Source of the DNA: Heliopora coerulea
Lineage: Eukaryota; Cnidaria; Anthozoa; Scleralcyonacea; Helioporidae
DNA length: 64,000 nucleotides
Assembly (NCBI GenBank): GCA_030142905.1
Contig: JASJOG010000168.1
Span: 677,549-741,548 of the forward strand
Direction of reading: 5' to 3'
Shown piece by piece: positions 1-13,600 of this stretch. Numbering within the stretch: the stretch's first letter is position 1; each line of letters opens with the position of its first letter. Made by a program: the position numbers and the translations under genes. The notes below the pieces were generated by a model that saw only the letters and a program-made list of their open reading frames with translations, was not told the DNA's origin and did no database searches.

Positions 1-35
1 TCATACAGAGTTCCATTGCATGAAAATATAGTTTT
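1..35 (-). repeat. Inverted fragment of the adjacent Penelope-like RT
   Basis: These 35 bases are the exact reverse complement of 823-857, inside the reverse transcriptase of the element that follows. Penelope-like elements often insert with an inverted, truncated extra copy at one side, which would explain an opposite-strand scrap here. The window edge cuts the fragment, so its true length is unknown. Confidence 0.75.
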
Positions 36-62
36 TTTATCTCCTTCTCCATTAACCGACTT

Positions 63-1974
63 TTGAAGTCTGAGATTTCAAAAGTCAAGGCACGACACAA
101 TAAAAAGATGGACAACCTACTGGCACTGAAGAACGCTATAGATGGCCTACAAGAAAACCCGAACAATGTTATTCTCAACCTTACTGGCCACAATCTTTCT
201 GACGAACAGATTGACGTGTTGAAACTTGGTCTCCGTTATGGTTTTGCTACACGACCTAATGAACTTGAGATGCTCTCAGTTGCTGAAGACGTCTGGGATC
301 AGATTGCTAAACTCAATCAATTTAAGGACGGTAATTTTGTTAAAGATAAGCTTAAAAACTCACTCCGCTCTTTCACATACAATTATTTAGATTTAGACTT
401 AGAACAATTCCATATCGATAGTAAGCGTATCCGTATACTTAAGAAACTCAATACTGACTTTGCTATTCTCAAATCTGACAAAGGCAATGGTATTGTCTAG
501 TTAAACCGCTCTGATTATTGACACTACGAACACGCCACATTACAACGTAGGAAAATTTATTGCCAGCCTTTTAAATCCCATTACTCTTAATCAATTTTCA
601 CTGCGAGACTCTTTCGATGCTACCGAAGCAATTAAATCTATACCAAAAGATCTAATTTCCCAAGGTTATAAATTTGTCTTCTTCGATGTCGAGTCTCTTT
701 TTACTAACGTGCCTTTGCGTAGAACAATTAACATAATCTTAGATCGCGTCTACAAACAAAATCTAATTGATACTACACTCCGGAAGTCAACTCTCAAAAA
801 ACTTATTCTTGAATCATGCACTAAAACTATATTTTCATGCAATGGAACTCTGTATGAACAACTCGATGGCGTTTCTATGGGGTCTTCGCTAGGACCCGTT
901 CTAGCAAACATAATTCTCACCGAATTTGAAAATGTCATTGTTTCAGATCTGATTAATTCAGGTGTCATTAAGTTTTATCGTCGTTATGTCGATGACACCT
1001 TGGTTCTCATCCGGCCTTCTGATATTCCTCATGTTCTTTCAAAATTTAACAGTTTTGATAAAAATCTTAAATTTACGTTTGACGATTTTTCTGACTCACA
1101 TGTTCACTTTCTCGATCTCAAGATTACCGATGACGGCCTTGATATTTTCCGAAAAACAACTCACACAGGCCAGTACACGCATTTTTCTAGTTTTGAACCT
1201 TTCAACCGCAAAACCACTTGGATAAACTCTTTATTCTTTCGCGCGTTTAAGATCTGCTCTAATCAAACATTATTTGATAACCAAATTCGTACGTTAAAGT
1301 CTTTTATGTCATGGAACGGTTTTCCTCTAAAAGTCCGGAACTTTTTGATTCACAAACTCAAAAACAAGGTTATATCTAACACTAATTCAATGGAACATAT
1401 TGCCGACAATGATTCGCCAAAAATTTATTTCAGAATACCATATCTTGGAAAACAAGGTGAAAATTTAGTTTTCAACGTCATTCGCAAAATCCGTCGCAGT
1501 TTGAAAATTCCCATTAAACCAATCGTGATTTATCAAACCAAGAAAACGTCATTTTTCTGTCCCAAAAAGGATAAAATTCCGGAACTTTCTAAAGCTAACG
1601 TTGTTTATGAATTTAAATGTCCTGGCTGTGGCCAAACGTACATAGGCAAAACTGAACGTAACCTACAATCTCGACTAACACAGCACGCTACCAATTACAA
1701 TAACTCTAGTGCCATATCTCAACATCTCCTAGACTGTCCAGACGCAAACTTCATCTCTCGCCTTTCATCATTTCCTGACATTGAATCTGAGGAGGATTTC
1801 ACTGACTTACTTTGCAATCCTTGTAATCTAATTCCAACTAATACTAAAATCTTATATCGTTGTAATAATAACAATCCTAATCAACTCCTTATCCTAGAAT
1901 CACTATTGATAAAACGTAATATGCCACAACTCAACAGTGGTCTTAAAGCTTGTAAAAAACTGTCATTGTTCTAG
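63..1974 (+). pseudogene. Penelope-like retroelement ORF (RT + GIY-YIG endonuclease), broken
   Basis: This is the single-ORF polyprotein of a Penelope-like element, which copies RNA into DNA and nicks its target with a GIY-YIG nuclease. An N-terminal part reads open at 63-500 and ends with SDKGNGIV then TAG. Frame is lost between about 500 and 600. RT motif A (FDVESLFTNVPL) lies near 685-720. The frame then stays open to 1974, with MGSSLGPVLAN, the catalytic YRRYVDDTLVLI and, near 1600-1700, a GIY-YIG-type segment with CPGCGQTYIGKTER. The order N-domain, RT, GIY-YIG is diagnostic of endonuclease-bearing Penelope elements. At least one nonsense mutation and one frameshift mean it is not active as it stands. 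Confidence 0.88.
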
Positions 1975-2290
1975 AGCCATTAGACCATCACATTTGCTTA
2001 CACCATCCTGTAATTGTATACTTTCGCTGCGTCTGTAAATAGCTATACATATAGATCACCGCTTGCTTGTAGTCTCATTGGTTTGACAATGTCTTTGGAA
2101 TAAAGACGAAATATCACCGACTCTGTCTGTACACTCTTCTTTTTTAACTTGAATATCAAGAACACAAGATGTCTATTTTCGGAATTTGTTTTATTTTGTA
2201 TTTTCTTAAGTTGTCTGCTTGCTGTGGTTAATGGACAGTAAAGATTGCTTTCTATGTGTAGGAGTGACATTATATCAAAACATGGTGTAG
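1975..2290 (+). repeat. 3' tail of the Penelope-like element
   Basis: This is non-coding sequence after the broken ORF. Near 2092-2127 it has a short stem (GTCTTT...AAAGAC) followed by GAAATATCAC. The same pattern recurs in the Penelope insertion near 23.2 kb, where it follows CTGAAGA. I read it as the terminal region of the element. The exact 3' end and target duplication could not be fixed. Confidence 0.5.
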
Positions 2291-5200
2291 TCAGATCATA
2301 TTAATTTTGTTAGAAAGAAGATCAAACAATGTCTCAGTTTCATCTATTGTATGAAGCATCTACTACAGTTAAGTTTACAACATTATCCTGAAAGAAAAAT
2401 TTTGAGTGTCAGGATACATTTTTAAAACCTAAGCAGGACCTTCCTTCCATCTTTATAACTGCCTTGTACTTCCTTTCCTTCATTTTGACTACAGTTAGAT
2501 TGTGTGGTGGGAAGAGAATAAGTCAACACTGAAGCTTCTAAAAAGCTTGATATATGTGTACTGTAACCAACCAGGAGAAGAAATCTGTTAATACCTGGTT
2601 AGTTGGCTCAACAAAGTTATCACCCAAGTCAGCATCTTCTTCACCAATTACTACTATATAAAATCAAAATTAAATAGTAATTAACATCAAAAGAAATTAA
2701 CTTAAACCAACATTTTACTTTCATCCAGAGTTGTAAACAAGTATGTAGCACTGAGTTACAAGTTGGTAGTAATTAGGAAGGTTGACCAATCTATCTAGAT
2801 ATTGTAAATACATAATACCTTGAGGTTTGAGCCTACTTTTGGTTCAATCTTTGTGAACTACTTTACAACAAGTCTTTCAACTTTTGGCATTTGTTTTGTT
2901 TGTTTTTTTAACTAATTTTAACAACAGCAATACTTGCCTGTCCTTGAGTTTGTAATTTATTCAAAGTATCTTTACTTTCAAATGAGATTAAAGAGGCAAC
3001 TTAAGATGTGCATAAAGATATACAAACTTAAACTGGTACCCATTATGAATAAAGTCTATGCTTTAATACAAAAGATACTTACAAACAACAATCACCCACA
3101 ATGTTACAACAATGAGAAAAATGGCTCGTAAAATTTCAAATAGGTTGATAGGTGGAACTATATGAATGAAAGCAGAAGATGTTTCAGTGGGGACTTGGAA
3201 ATTGCTATTTAAAAGTACTTTAATTATTTTTTGTGAGCAAAACAATTTCAGACAAAGTATGCTTGATTTCCGCAGTTTCTTTTTCTACAGATTTCACCTC
3301 TAATCAACTCTTCTCCTTTATCTATTAATTTTCTGGTCTTATATGTTTTCTGAATTGTATTTTGTAACCCTTTTCCAGTCAACAAACCAAGTTGATTTGA
3401 TTGTCTTATGCTGCAATTTGAAATAATGTAAAATTCATATGTATCTTTCATTTTTACACATACAGCCAATATCATGGCAAAACAATTGAAATTTAATTTA
3501 TACAAGCTGTCCAGAACATAGACTCCTTTGTTTAACTGCTCAGTATCAGTGAAAATGTGTTAACTTTGTAGCATAAGGATCATAAGCTATTACTTCATGT
3601 AGATAACAACCTTGCTTGATTAATACCAGTATTGGCAGCTAGTAGTAGGAAGATACTAAAACTTGAGTTCATATTTCCTTTAACACCATACCTGTTGGCC
3701 TGAAGTATACTCATTTACTCTATTTAACATGTAACTGTAAGCCATTAGTTATAAAACTTGAAATAACCCATCATTTCATGATGGTTTACATGTCCTATAA
3801 TAAACATTTTCCAGCACATACCATATTGTGATGGGGAACAGATCCATTCAAGGATAAATAGTAAACTTTTAGCCAAATTTATGCCAAACACCACCATCTT
3901 CATGGATTAGAAAAGAAAAGAAAAAACAGTTTCCAGTTATGTCCAGGAACAGTTAAGGGCAATTCTAAACAAGAAACAGGACAAAAATGACAAATTTTAA
4001 GTCATTCTATTGCATGGTTAATATGAAAGCAAACGTTTCTCACTATTGATTGACTACAATCAACAATTGGTGTAATTTAGTTATTTCAAAAACTGTTCCA
4101 GCCTAAAATGTTGAAATACCATCACAAAAGTTCAAAATACCTGAGATCTAATTTATTCATTTTGATTTGTTTTGAAAATTATTCATTGAGTCAATTGCAT
4201 TGTTGTATTAGTTCCGTTAATTTAAATTGCACTAGATGATGAGCGTAGAAATGTTGTTGTTGTGGCATAGATACCTAAAGAACAAAATACTCACCTCCAC
4301 AGACATAGCTCACATTAATAATAATGTAAAATGTGATGTTTGTTTGATCAGATTCTACTTTTGTATTATTTACAAAAAATCATATAGTTTCTCATGCCAC
4401 CTGAGATTAAATCAAGCCCTTGAATTTTCAAAAGCCCAATTTATACTCATCCAGTAGTCTTCTGTAATTTCAAAACTCTTTGAAAACCTGCTTGAATTAA
4501 TTGCAAATTGCACTCAAAAGCATGTGCTTTCCCATACAAACTCCACTTAAATCTACTGAAAACAGGCATCTCAGCCAAACTAACTACCAAACTGGGAGGG
4601 CCAGGTAGTTTTGGTGTACATTTATAACTACTTGTATGACTGACTAATTGAACATGAAAGTTTGTGTGAGAGCTGTAATTTTTAAGAGGCCTAAATGTTT
4701 TTAAGTTCATTCTATTTCAAACATCAAAATACCCACTTTGATTAACTAATTGAGGATTACCCACACTCTTTGTATTGAGGAAATGTGCTTCACCATAAAA
4801 ATTCATTTTAAAGTATTTATATATTCATTGCTTTCTAAAGCAATAATCTCTAACCCTGTAAAACAATTCACTACTTTTAAAAAAATTTTTTTGAATGTAC
4901 CAAATTCATGGAGTTTACTGTAGTAAAATGTGTACTGGAAATCTTAGTAACATTACATTTCAGGAAAAAGTTAACTCTGTTTCATTGTTTTGATTTCATT
5001 ACTTCTTTTTATACTCAGAATTGTCACCAGCAAGCAACCAGGAATAATGTTTTCACCAAAACTTCCCCCTTAAATAAATATACAATTGATACCAGTTGAC
5101 TTGAGGCCTATTTTGGACTAAGCATTGGCAACGGGAAGTTATGTATTGGTTGTTGGAGGACCCATGGGCTATCATAGCCTAGGTACTAAATTAGGAGAAC

Positions 5201-5880
5201 ACCATTGCTTGGATAGCATAATGTAGAAAGATTAAGAGATCAGCTGTTATCTTTTAAAGAGATTGTATTATGCTGGAGAATGTAGTAATATACATTGTAC
5301 TATGATCCAATCAAAAATCCCAAATATTTATGTCCTAAGTGACTGACTTTTTGCTACCTTACTTCTCCAAATTATTGGGGAGCAGAGGCCTCCCTGGCCC
5401 ATATGTAACTCTCTCCTTGAGCATAAGAAGACAAACTCCAAAACCTACTAATTGAGATCACTGGTGTAATTGATTCTCAGATGCTTCATTTATTTTGAGG
5501 GAGCAATGCCAAACTACATACACCATAACATCTGGTCAAGATGCCAAACACCTGTATACTCCAGCAGTGCCTGGTCTTTCACTCCAGCAGATCAGCTTTT
5601 AGCTCACTTTATATTTCTTCTTAATCGTTCATAATTAAGTGGCAATTTGGCCCTGTTCCAATAGTTTGGAACTGATTTCACCAAAACACTTTGTGATTGT
5701 CGATCCCAATACTGGACAAGGACTACGGTTGAAAAATTTAACGCGGCAGTAAAGTGGTTATACACAGGTAAACTCAAACTCAATAGATAAATCATGGCAC
5801 GCAGATTCAAATTTTTGTATCCTTTCCGTAGACCTGTGGTTCTGTAGTTATCTGATCTGTTGGGATTTTCTGCCTTTGTA
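2291..5880. other. Non-coding stretch with weak gene relics
   Basis: AT-rich sequence without a convincing gene. Two minus-strand patches look exon-like. One is 2595-2653, with an acidic peptide ending EPTNQ before a GT donor. The other is about 3250-3300, where a peptide ending LSEIVLLTK resembles the end of a gene A exon (EIELLTK at 17302-17409) but lacks the GT donor. A hydrophobic segment followed by GTAAGT lies at about 3085-3160. These may be remains of a fourth family member, but phases do not fit and I would not annotate a gene. Confidence 0.25.
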
Positions 5881-7710
5881 TCACGATAAAACACTACTAA
5901 AGTATTTCAAACTGTGTTTGGGCATGTCAATACACTTACCTTTCCTAAAAGGTAACGATTTTGACCAGTAGATGAGGATTAGATCTTTTCTCGTTGCTTT
6001 TTCAGTGAACAATGGCAGCGTTCCTAACGGGGTTCTTAACGGGGTTCTTAACGGAGTTCTTAACGGGGTTCTTAACGGAGTTCTTAACGGAGTTCTTAAC
6101 CGGAGTTCTTAACTGGAGTTCTAAACGGAGTTCTTAACGGGGTTCTTAACGGAGTTCTTAACCGGAGTTCTTAACGGAGTTCTTAACGGAGTTCTTAACC
6201 GGAGTTCTTAACCGGAGTTCTTAACCGGAGTTCTTAACGGAGTTCTTAACCGGAGTTCTTAACGGAGTTCTTAACGGAGTTCTTAACGGGGTTCTTAACG
6301 GAGTTCTTAACTGGAGTTCTAAACGGAGTTCTTAACGGGGTTCTTAACGGAGTTCTTAACCGGAGTTCTTAACCGGAGTTCTTAACCGGAGTTCTTAACC
6401 GGAGTTCTTAACCGGAGTTCTTAACGGAGTTCTTAACCGGAGTTCTTAACGGAGTTCTTAACGGAGTTCTTAACCGGAGTTCTTAACGGAGTTCTTAACG
6501 GGGTTCTTAACGGAGTTCTTAACGGAGTTCTTAACGGAGTTCTTAACCGGAGTTCTTAACGGAGTTCTTAACGGAGTTCTTAACCGGAGTTCTTAACCGG
6601 AGTTCTTAACCGGAGTTCTTAACCGGAGTTCTTAACGGAGTTCTTAACGGGGTTCTTAACGGAGTTCTTAACGGAGTTCTTAACTGGAGTTCTTAACTGG
6701 AGTTCTAAACGGAGTTCTTAACGGAGTTCTTAACCGGAGTTCTTAACCGGAGTTCTTAACCGGAGTTCTTAACCGGAGTTCTTAACCGGAGTTCTTAACC
6801 GGAGTTCTTAACGGAGTTCTTAACCGGAGTTCTTAACGGAGTTCTTAACGGAGTTCTTAACCGGAGTTCTTAACCGGAGTTCTTAACCGGAGTTCTTAAC
6901 CGGAGTTCTTAACCGGAGTTCTTAACGGGGTTCTTAACGGAGTTCTTAACGGAGTTCTTAACGGAGTTCTTAACTGGAGTTCTTAACTGGAGTTCTAAAC
7001 GGAGTTCTTAACGGGGTTCTTAACGGAGTTCTTAACCGGAGTTCTTAACCGGAGTTCTTAACCGGAGTTCTTAACCGGTGTTCTTAACCGGAGTTCTTAA
7101 CCGGAGTTCTTAACGGAGTTCTTAACGGAGTTCTTAACGGAGTTCTTAACGGAGTTCTTAACGGGGTTCTTAACGGGGTTCTTAACGGAGTTCTTAACGG
7201 GGTTCTTAACGGAGTTCTTAACGGAGTTCTTAACGGAGTTCTTAACGGGGTTCTTAACGGAGTTCTTAACCGGAGTTCTTAACGGAGTTCTTAACGGGGT
7301 TCTTAACGGGTGTCGCCGCAGGTAAGGACGGGGGTGTGACGTGTGTGGCAGGGGCGGAAGGGCCAGGCCTCTTTCCATACTCAGAAAAGTTTGCTCAGTT
7401 TAATTGCTCGTGAAGAAAGTGTTTGATAATAACCAACAGCACATTCCTGGCTACGAGAACAATATTAAAATAAAGAACTTGTCAAGGTAACGAACCGTCA
7501 ATATTCCAGAAATTTCAAATACCAGAAACTAACTCTTTGCCGCCAGAGTTAATCTTCGACTTCTTCACTCAGGCTAACATCAGACAATTTTTCTCGTCAA
7601 CGGGAGAGATCCTGATCGTACAGGGTAATCACTATCTAAGTAATAACTATCGCTCTTAATTCGGTATGATTATTGTATTATTTTTACTCTGGCTAACTCT
7701 AGACGACTTT
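5880..7710. repeat. Diverged block paired with 44575-45790
   Basis: Excluding the minisatellite inside it, this block aligns with 44575-45790 at roughly 85-91% by eye. Matching segments include AATTGCTCGTGAAGAAA (7399) and GAGAGATCCTGATCGTACA (7603). It is older than the 9967-25111 duplication. In the right-hand copy it lies directly upstream of gene C once the Zator insertion is ignored, so it may be 5' flanking DNA of a family gene copied along with it. The functional reading is inference. Confidence 0.55.
6020..7310. repeat. 12-13 bp minisatellite, about 1.3 kb
   Basis: This is an uninterrupted tandem array of roughly 100 units. Main types are GGAGTTCTTAAC (12 bp), CGGAGTTCTTAAC (13 bp) and GGGGTTCTTAAC (12 bp). 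A rarer variant, CTGGAGTTCTAAAC, recurs near 6110, 6312, 6697 and 6988, which suggests larger blocks were also duplicated. The related block at 44575-45790 has no array at the matching point (about 44706-44725), so the expansion is specific to this locus. On the minus strand the 12-bp unit reads Val-Lys-Asn-Ser/Pro, but 13-bp units break the frame repeatedly, so coding is unlikely. Confidence 0.95.
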
Positions 7711-9159
7711 ACTCGATGAAGGAATTTCAAAGACATTCTTCCAGGAAAACGATAAGGTGTTCCCGGAACCAGTTCCGAAAACTACAACTGTTACGAAGCA
7801 CTACGCAAGTTCTACCATTCTACAGTCTTAGTGTCAAGTATTTACTTATCTTGAACAATGTAGTGGTAAAGTCCTGGTACTATGAGGTATTTTGTTGAAC
7901 TGTTTGACGTAACACTTGACCGTACTTGACCCCTTAGAAACTACAGCGCACAAAGAACGATGTTTTTAACTAAACACCACAACTAATAAAAATTTTCAAG
8001 ACGATTTAGACCTTATTTATAATTCGCCATATTTAACGTGCAGTTCAATGGGTCTTTTCCGTTTTTGTCTCCTACATTTGACCATGCGTATCTGAATATC
8101 ATTGAATTTCAATGTAACAGTCAGAAGTTAAGGTCACGCTGTCCGAAACGTGAACTCATGTTAAAGAGAAAAGAGAAACGTCCATCGGGAGACTTGATAG
8201 AGTTACCACGAACTAAACCAAATTTTTACGAATATGATTGTTTATGTAAGGATTAGCTACAAAAATTTCATGTTGAATTTCCGTATTTCCTGTATTTAAC
8301 CCACTGGGGGCTTATTAGTAGGGAACTGATTATAAAAATATTTATACTAAATCATAATAATACAAATATATTACAGTGACACTTACATGTACCGACTTTC
8401 AATGAATGATTGTGTTCCTACATTAAACGTTGTCTCTTAGTGCTCATATTTCCTTATTGAAATACATCTGGTTTTTAATGAGTAAAAGTACTTGGTACTT
8501 GTTAAAGTACCTAGTACTTTTACTCAAGTTTTTTTTTACTAGTACTTTTTTGCTACTGTAGTACTTTTCTTACTAGTACTTTTACTAAGTACTAGTAAAA
8601 GTACTAGTACTTGGTAGGGGCGTATTTTTTCTGTGCTTCTGAACTGGGGACTTATTAAAAAAGATAGGTTGGAGGATAAACACAGGAGATACGATAATTC
8701 CAATTTGCCATAACTGGCCTTGAAAGACAAGTGACGAAAGAGTAATATGACAATAGATTAACTGATTTCTTTTTGACCATTAGCAGCTGCTAAAGCGCTT
8801 TCCATGAACGCGATCGTAAATTAATTATATTACAAAAATCTAACTAGCTTTGCTGTCACGTTTGAAATTTGAAAGCAATGATTTGTTAATTTCAACAATA
8901 AAGATATCCTGAACTGTGTGATAAATTGTGAAGAAAATTTGAAGGAAATTTCAGTATTTTTGAAGGAAATTTCAGGAGGCTTGTTATTATATCCAATAAT
9001 ACACAGGCGAATTGGTTCTGTACATGCTTCTTGGTTATGACATTCTTGTACACTGTTGTATAACAATAGGCAGTCATTTTTACGTTTTTGCTATATGTAA
9101 TATTGTAGCATGGTATTCGAAAAATAAAGGGTCGGAATTTATGCTATTCTACTGCTCCC
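7711..9159. other. Non-coding stretch
   Basis: No gene or element could be supported. The only structure is at about 8475-8612, where AGTACTTTT and its complement alternate many times, making a short self-complementary simple repeat. Confidence 0.5.
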
Positions 9160-9586
9160 CAGGGACCGGTTGTTCAAAGCACGATGAGCACTAATCAAGG
9201 ATTTCCAGTTAACCTTTTGGTTTGATTTTATTTACTTTGCTTGAAAAATCTAGTTTCAATTTCATAGCTTAAAATCCATTTGTATACACCCGAAATCTGT
9301 TAAAGAAAATTCTAACTTTTCTTTGCACCATGATCAGGGACGGCAGAGCCGGGGGGGCTGTATCCCCCCCTTTTTTCCAAATATAATGTTGAAACAACTA
9401 CGCTTTAAAACACTTGTTGTGCAATTTTCCAGAGAAGCATACAAAATGCTGTATTTTTATCTCAAGCCCCCCCCCCCCCCACTCGTAATTCCGCTCCGCC
9501 GTCCCTGATGATCGGAAAGTTGTTCACAAAATTTTCGCTAATCCTGGGTTGGTTAAGCTGATGGCCTTTTAAAAAACCGGGCCCTG
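9160..9586. mobile_element. MITE, interrupted by a second MITE
   Basis: The left end reads CAGGGACCGGTTGTTCAAAG. The reverse complement of the right end reads CAGGGCCCGGTTTTTTAAAA. Subterminal sequence is also partly inverted (left CTAATCAAGGATTT, right AATCCTGGGTT). There is no coding capacity, so it is a non-autonomous element. No clear target duplication was found. A second element sits inside at 9335-9507. Confidence 0.6.
9335..9507. mobile_element. 173-bp MITE nested in the 9160-9586 element
   Basis: Termini are inverted: CAGGGACGGCAGAGC on the left, and CAGGGACGGCGGAGC as the reverse complement of the right end. ATGAT flanks both sides (9330-9334 and 9508-9512), a 5-bp target duplication. 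The inside is a G-run, an AT-rich core and a C-run, with no ORF of note. It must be younger than the element it interrupts. Confidence 0.7.
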
Positions 9587-10605
9587 CAGTACAGTGACAT
9601 GTATAAAGGACAAGTAAACTTCCTGATCTCAGTATTCGGTGTAGGTATGAAATAAACCATGTAAGAACTTTTCAAGAAAAGTTCAGTCTGAAGATCAATT
9701 TGAAATAAATTCAAAATATCACTGAGTCACCAAGTCTCGTCTAGTTTTTCTCAAATCTTGAGTTCCAAGATGTCACCATTCGGAGTATGCTTCGTTTTAA
9801 ATAAACACGGTAACTGACCAACCACTGCATGCGTGACAGGAAACTTATTTTAGAAAATATAATAGTTAAAAGGAACCTGAAAAGAATGTTAAATAGAGAA
9901 CACTACTGTTCCCTATTTGGCATGCGTTACAGGCTTACGGCTTATCATCGTTCTGTATTTATATAATAGCTCCCAGCATAGTACACCACTTCAGTTATAC
10001 TTTTAGTGACATAATAAATAATCGAAATACAGATTACAATGCAGTTGCTACTAGATATACGAGAAGCCAATTTAATCACCCAAGTTGTATGTATCACAAG
10101 AAATATATATCCACCCAATGAGTAGTTTTACAAACAGGTATGATATGAACAGCAAGACATTAATTAGCTTGTTCAAACGTTAAATCTGAGTCTTGCAGTA
10201 GGCATTAATCCAGTCCTGGATGTTTATGTCCTCTGTTCTTTTTCAACTGTATTTTTGGAATTTTGCCAGCTTGCCAAACATGACTAACACGGTAAAGGCG
10301 ACAAACAATCAGGTTCCATGGAATTAATGTACACAACAAATTGAAGCATTTTTAAAAATTATTTTTACAGTTTCTTGGAAGCAGTAAATTAGATTCAGTG
10401 GCACATCCAAGGGGGGAGTTCTTAGGGGGCTTAAAGCCCCTCCCTTATCAGTCACAAAAAGATGTCTACTTGTGTCCATGAAAAAAAATTAAAACTTAAA
10501 ACTAAAGGCAAATGGTGTAGATGGTACAATGACTCTAACAGACAACCAGTGAGCCTTTGGTTAGATTTTATTCACAAACATTGCCAATCAGTACATTTTA
10601 TTAAT

Positions 10606-13600
10606 TTACAAATTAACAGTAAATCCATATAATGTAAGTTCAACTTGGTATTTGGTTAGTACACAGTTAGCACAAGCTGATAATGCAGCATGTTTTATGT
10701 TCACTTGAAAACAATGAACAGCTTTGATAGTATTGTAATCTTCTTCATGCCACCAATCACATTTTTGAGGGTCATAAATTTCCAGCTTGTTTGCTCTTTT
10801 TTTAAACACAAGACAATGTCCTATACTTTGATGATGGTACTCAAAAGCTAATAGGCCAATCTCATCAGGGCAGCCACTGGTAACATCAATGAGTGCTTTG
10901 TTAAGGGTTATTATATTATGAATATTACTATTACTTTTTACATGCCATAAAAGCTCTGAATGCGTAAATAAATCAATAGTCTTCTCACAATTGAAAAGGA
11001 TAGACTTATCAAAATTCAAATTCCCTTCTTGGCCAGCAATGTGTGTAGCAATCTTGACCACACATAATGGACACACACGAATGTTATTCACATGACACAC
11101 AAAAGAAAGTGAAAGAACAACACAAGAGTGGATGCAAACGAACTCATTTGCTGAAGTGGTTGGTCTTGGCTGATCAAATATCACTGAAGATAGACCCTAC
11201 GAATGTCAACACAGGCAATTTGTCAGTTAAAACTAGTGTGTGAACAGCAAATCAACAACAAACAACACTAAGCATGCAGGAAGATCATGTCCTTGTAAAA
11301 CAAAGACAGATAGATGGACAGATATGGACATATGGATAGATGGATACTCATAGATTGATAGATATTTAAATACATAATATTATATTTGTACAGCATTTTT
11401 TTTTCTTTTATAGAAGAGGTATGAATCAGATATGGTACATTTGTGGAGAGGGACATCGCATTAACATGATAAGCTCAAGTTCTTAAAGACTGGCCACTTA
11501 TTGGACTGTTTATGAAGTGGATTAATTAATTGGTAAGTCCAAATATTAAAATACTGTAGCTCATTAAAAGAACACTGTTCTAAATGGGGGATTATAAGCA
11601 CCTCCAGCCATCTTGAAACAGGATATATTTGTTCTACAATAATGTAGCTTGCCATCACTAGAACAACACATTGATAATCAGCAGCTGGTAACACAGCTGA
11701 TGAGTGGAACCTGAACAAATTGTGGGTTTGGATATGCTATGAGAGTACTGTCAACCTTTTTAAATTTCTATGTCTGCAATTGACCATACTTTGTTTCATT
11801 CATGAGAATCCAAAATTCATGTCCGAAATAAGCAATAAAGACTGGCACCAACCTCTTCCTGAGGAGTTACTGGTACCCTGATTTGTCTGAGGGCTGGTAA
11901 TTCTCGGTTATGTGAATCAATCTATATGTACCAGAAAAATTTTACAATGCTGATTGCTGTAAATTGTGATGCCTTGGTTCAAAAACTACTGAAAGTATTT
12001 CAACAGTACCTGTTGCAATAGGATTTTAAGCCTTTGAATTTCCCTGTCACGTTGCTACAGAAACAGAATTACAGACACATAATTGTTACTTTCAACAACA
12101 GCCAAACTAACACAGCATGGTCCAAAAGTGAAATAACCTCTTATTTATGAGCAAAAGTACATCACACAACTGAGCTTGCATGCATCATTGCAATGTTAAA
12201 ACAGAATAAAACACTGCTTACCAACAAATCCAATTGGTTTGGATTTTTATGTAATTGCTCTCGCAGGCATGCATTTTCCTACAATGAAATTGTGATAACA
12301 GTTGTTTTAAAGCTTTAAAAACGTGGTCACTAGCTAGCCATTAATACATAAAAAATAAATGAGGCATGCTAGGATGTGTCTTACAATAGATGGACTAACC
12401 ATTTATATGAGACTAGTGTGAATTGGGTGTCTTGTCTTACATACAACTGGTGTGAGATGTAAACACAATTTTACTACCTTTTATGCTGTCAGCACTATAT
12501 TTTGTGTTGCATAAATGGCCATAATATCAAGCAATTCTAAATTTTGCAGATGCAATCATGCCCACACCTTTTATTTACTGCTGACAAACATTGACCCTGT
12601 ATTGCTCTGTCAGTCTTAAAAAGACATAAGTATTTAAGCAAAGCCATAACTCATGGAGCAATAATATGTAAAGAACCATTCACAGTTTCACCGAGAAACT
12701 TACAGTTAACCAGGAATGTACATAAGAAGGAAGTTAAGTGACACAAATTTTATGCAAGCCAGGGCACATTAACACTAATGTGGAGAGATCATTATTTTTC
12801 CTTCCCCTGGTGCTTAATATTATTTGAATAAAACACCATGTATGAAGGCCACAAAGGCAATGACCTCGTACAATGGTTTTGCTTATAAACTAACAGTACG
12901 ATAAACCCATGAGTCTGAGTTAAAGGAAGAGCAATTGCAGAGTTTGGTGGTCACTCTCCAGTACCTGAATTAAGAGACAATCCAATCAATTTTAACCAGC
13001 TATTAAGTAGCAGACATCCAAATTTGTTATGTTAAATTATCTGACATTAGCCAATTATAAAATTCTAAACAGCCCACTTGCTTCTCAATGGGTTAAACAA
13101 TAATTACAGAAGAATGTTGGGCTATAACACTAAGAAAAGGTTTTTTTTTCACCATCTTTGAAACTTCTTTATATTTTACTTTTTAAGTTTAACAGTATTA
13201 GCTTTAGTTTTTGTCAGGCATATGCAGACTCAGTTAATTTAACTCTTGTCTCTGAAATATTCATATCCATCACTGTTGTCAGCTTATTATGCATTTGTGG
13301 ATTTGGAGAAGGCATTTGATAAGATACCAAGAGAAGTGGTTAGGTGGGCATTGAGGAAGCCGGAGGTTGAAGAATGGCTGGTGAAAGCAGTGATGATAAT
13401 GTATAAAAAAGTGAGAACAATGGTGAAAACAAAGCATGGAAACTGTGAGGAGTTTGAGGTGAAGGTTGGGGTACATCAGGAATCAGTTCTGAGTCCATTA
13501 CTGTTTGTGGTTGTGATGGAGGCACTGACGCAAGACATTAGGGAGGGCCTGCCATGGGAGCTGTTATATGCTGATGATTTAGTTCTGATGGCTGAGAGCA

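Noticed and set aside
6020..7310. CRISPR-like array
   Set aside because: Units are contiguous 12-13 bp repeats with no spacers, in a eukaryotic genome.
7097..7378. Minus-strand ORF of VKNS/VKNP repeats with a Pro/Arg-rich start
   Set aside because: It is the minisatellite read in one frame. 13-bp units shift the frame elsewhere in the array, and the related block lacks the repeat.
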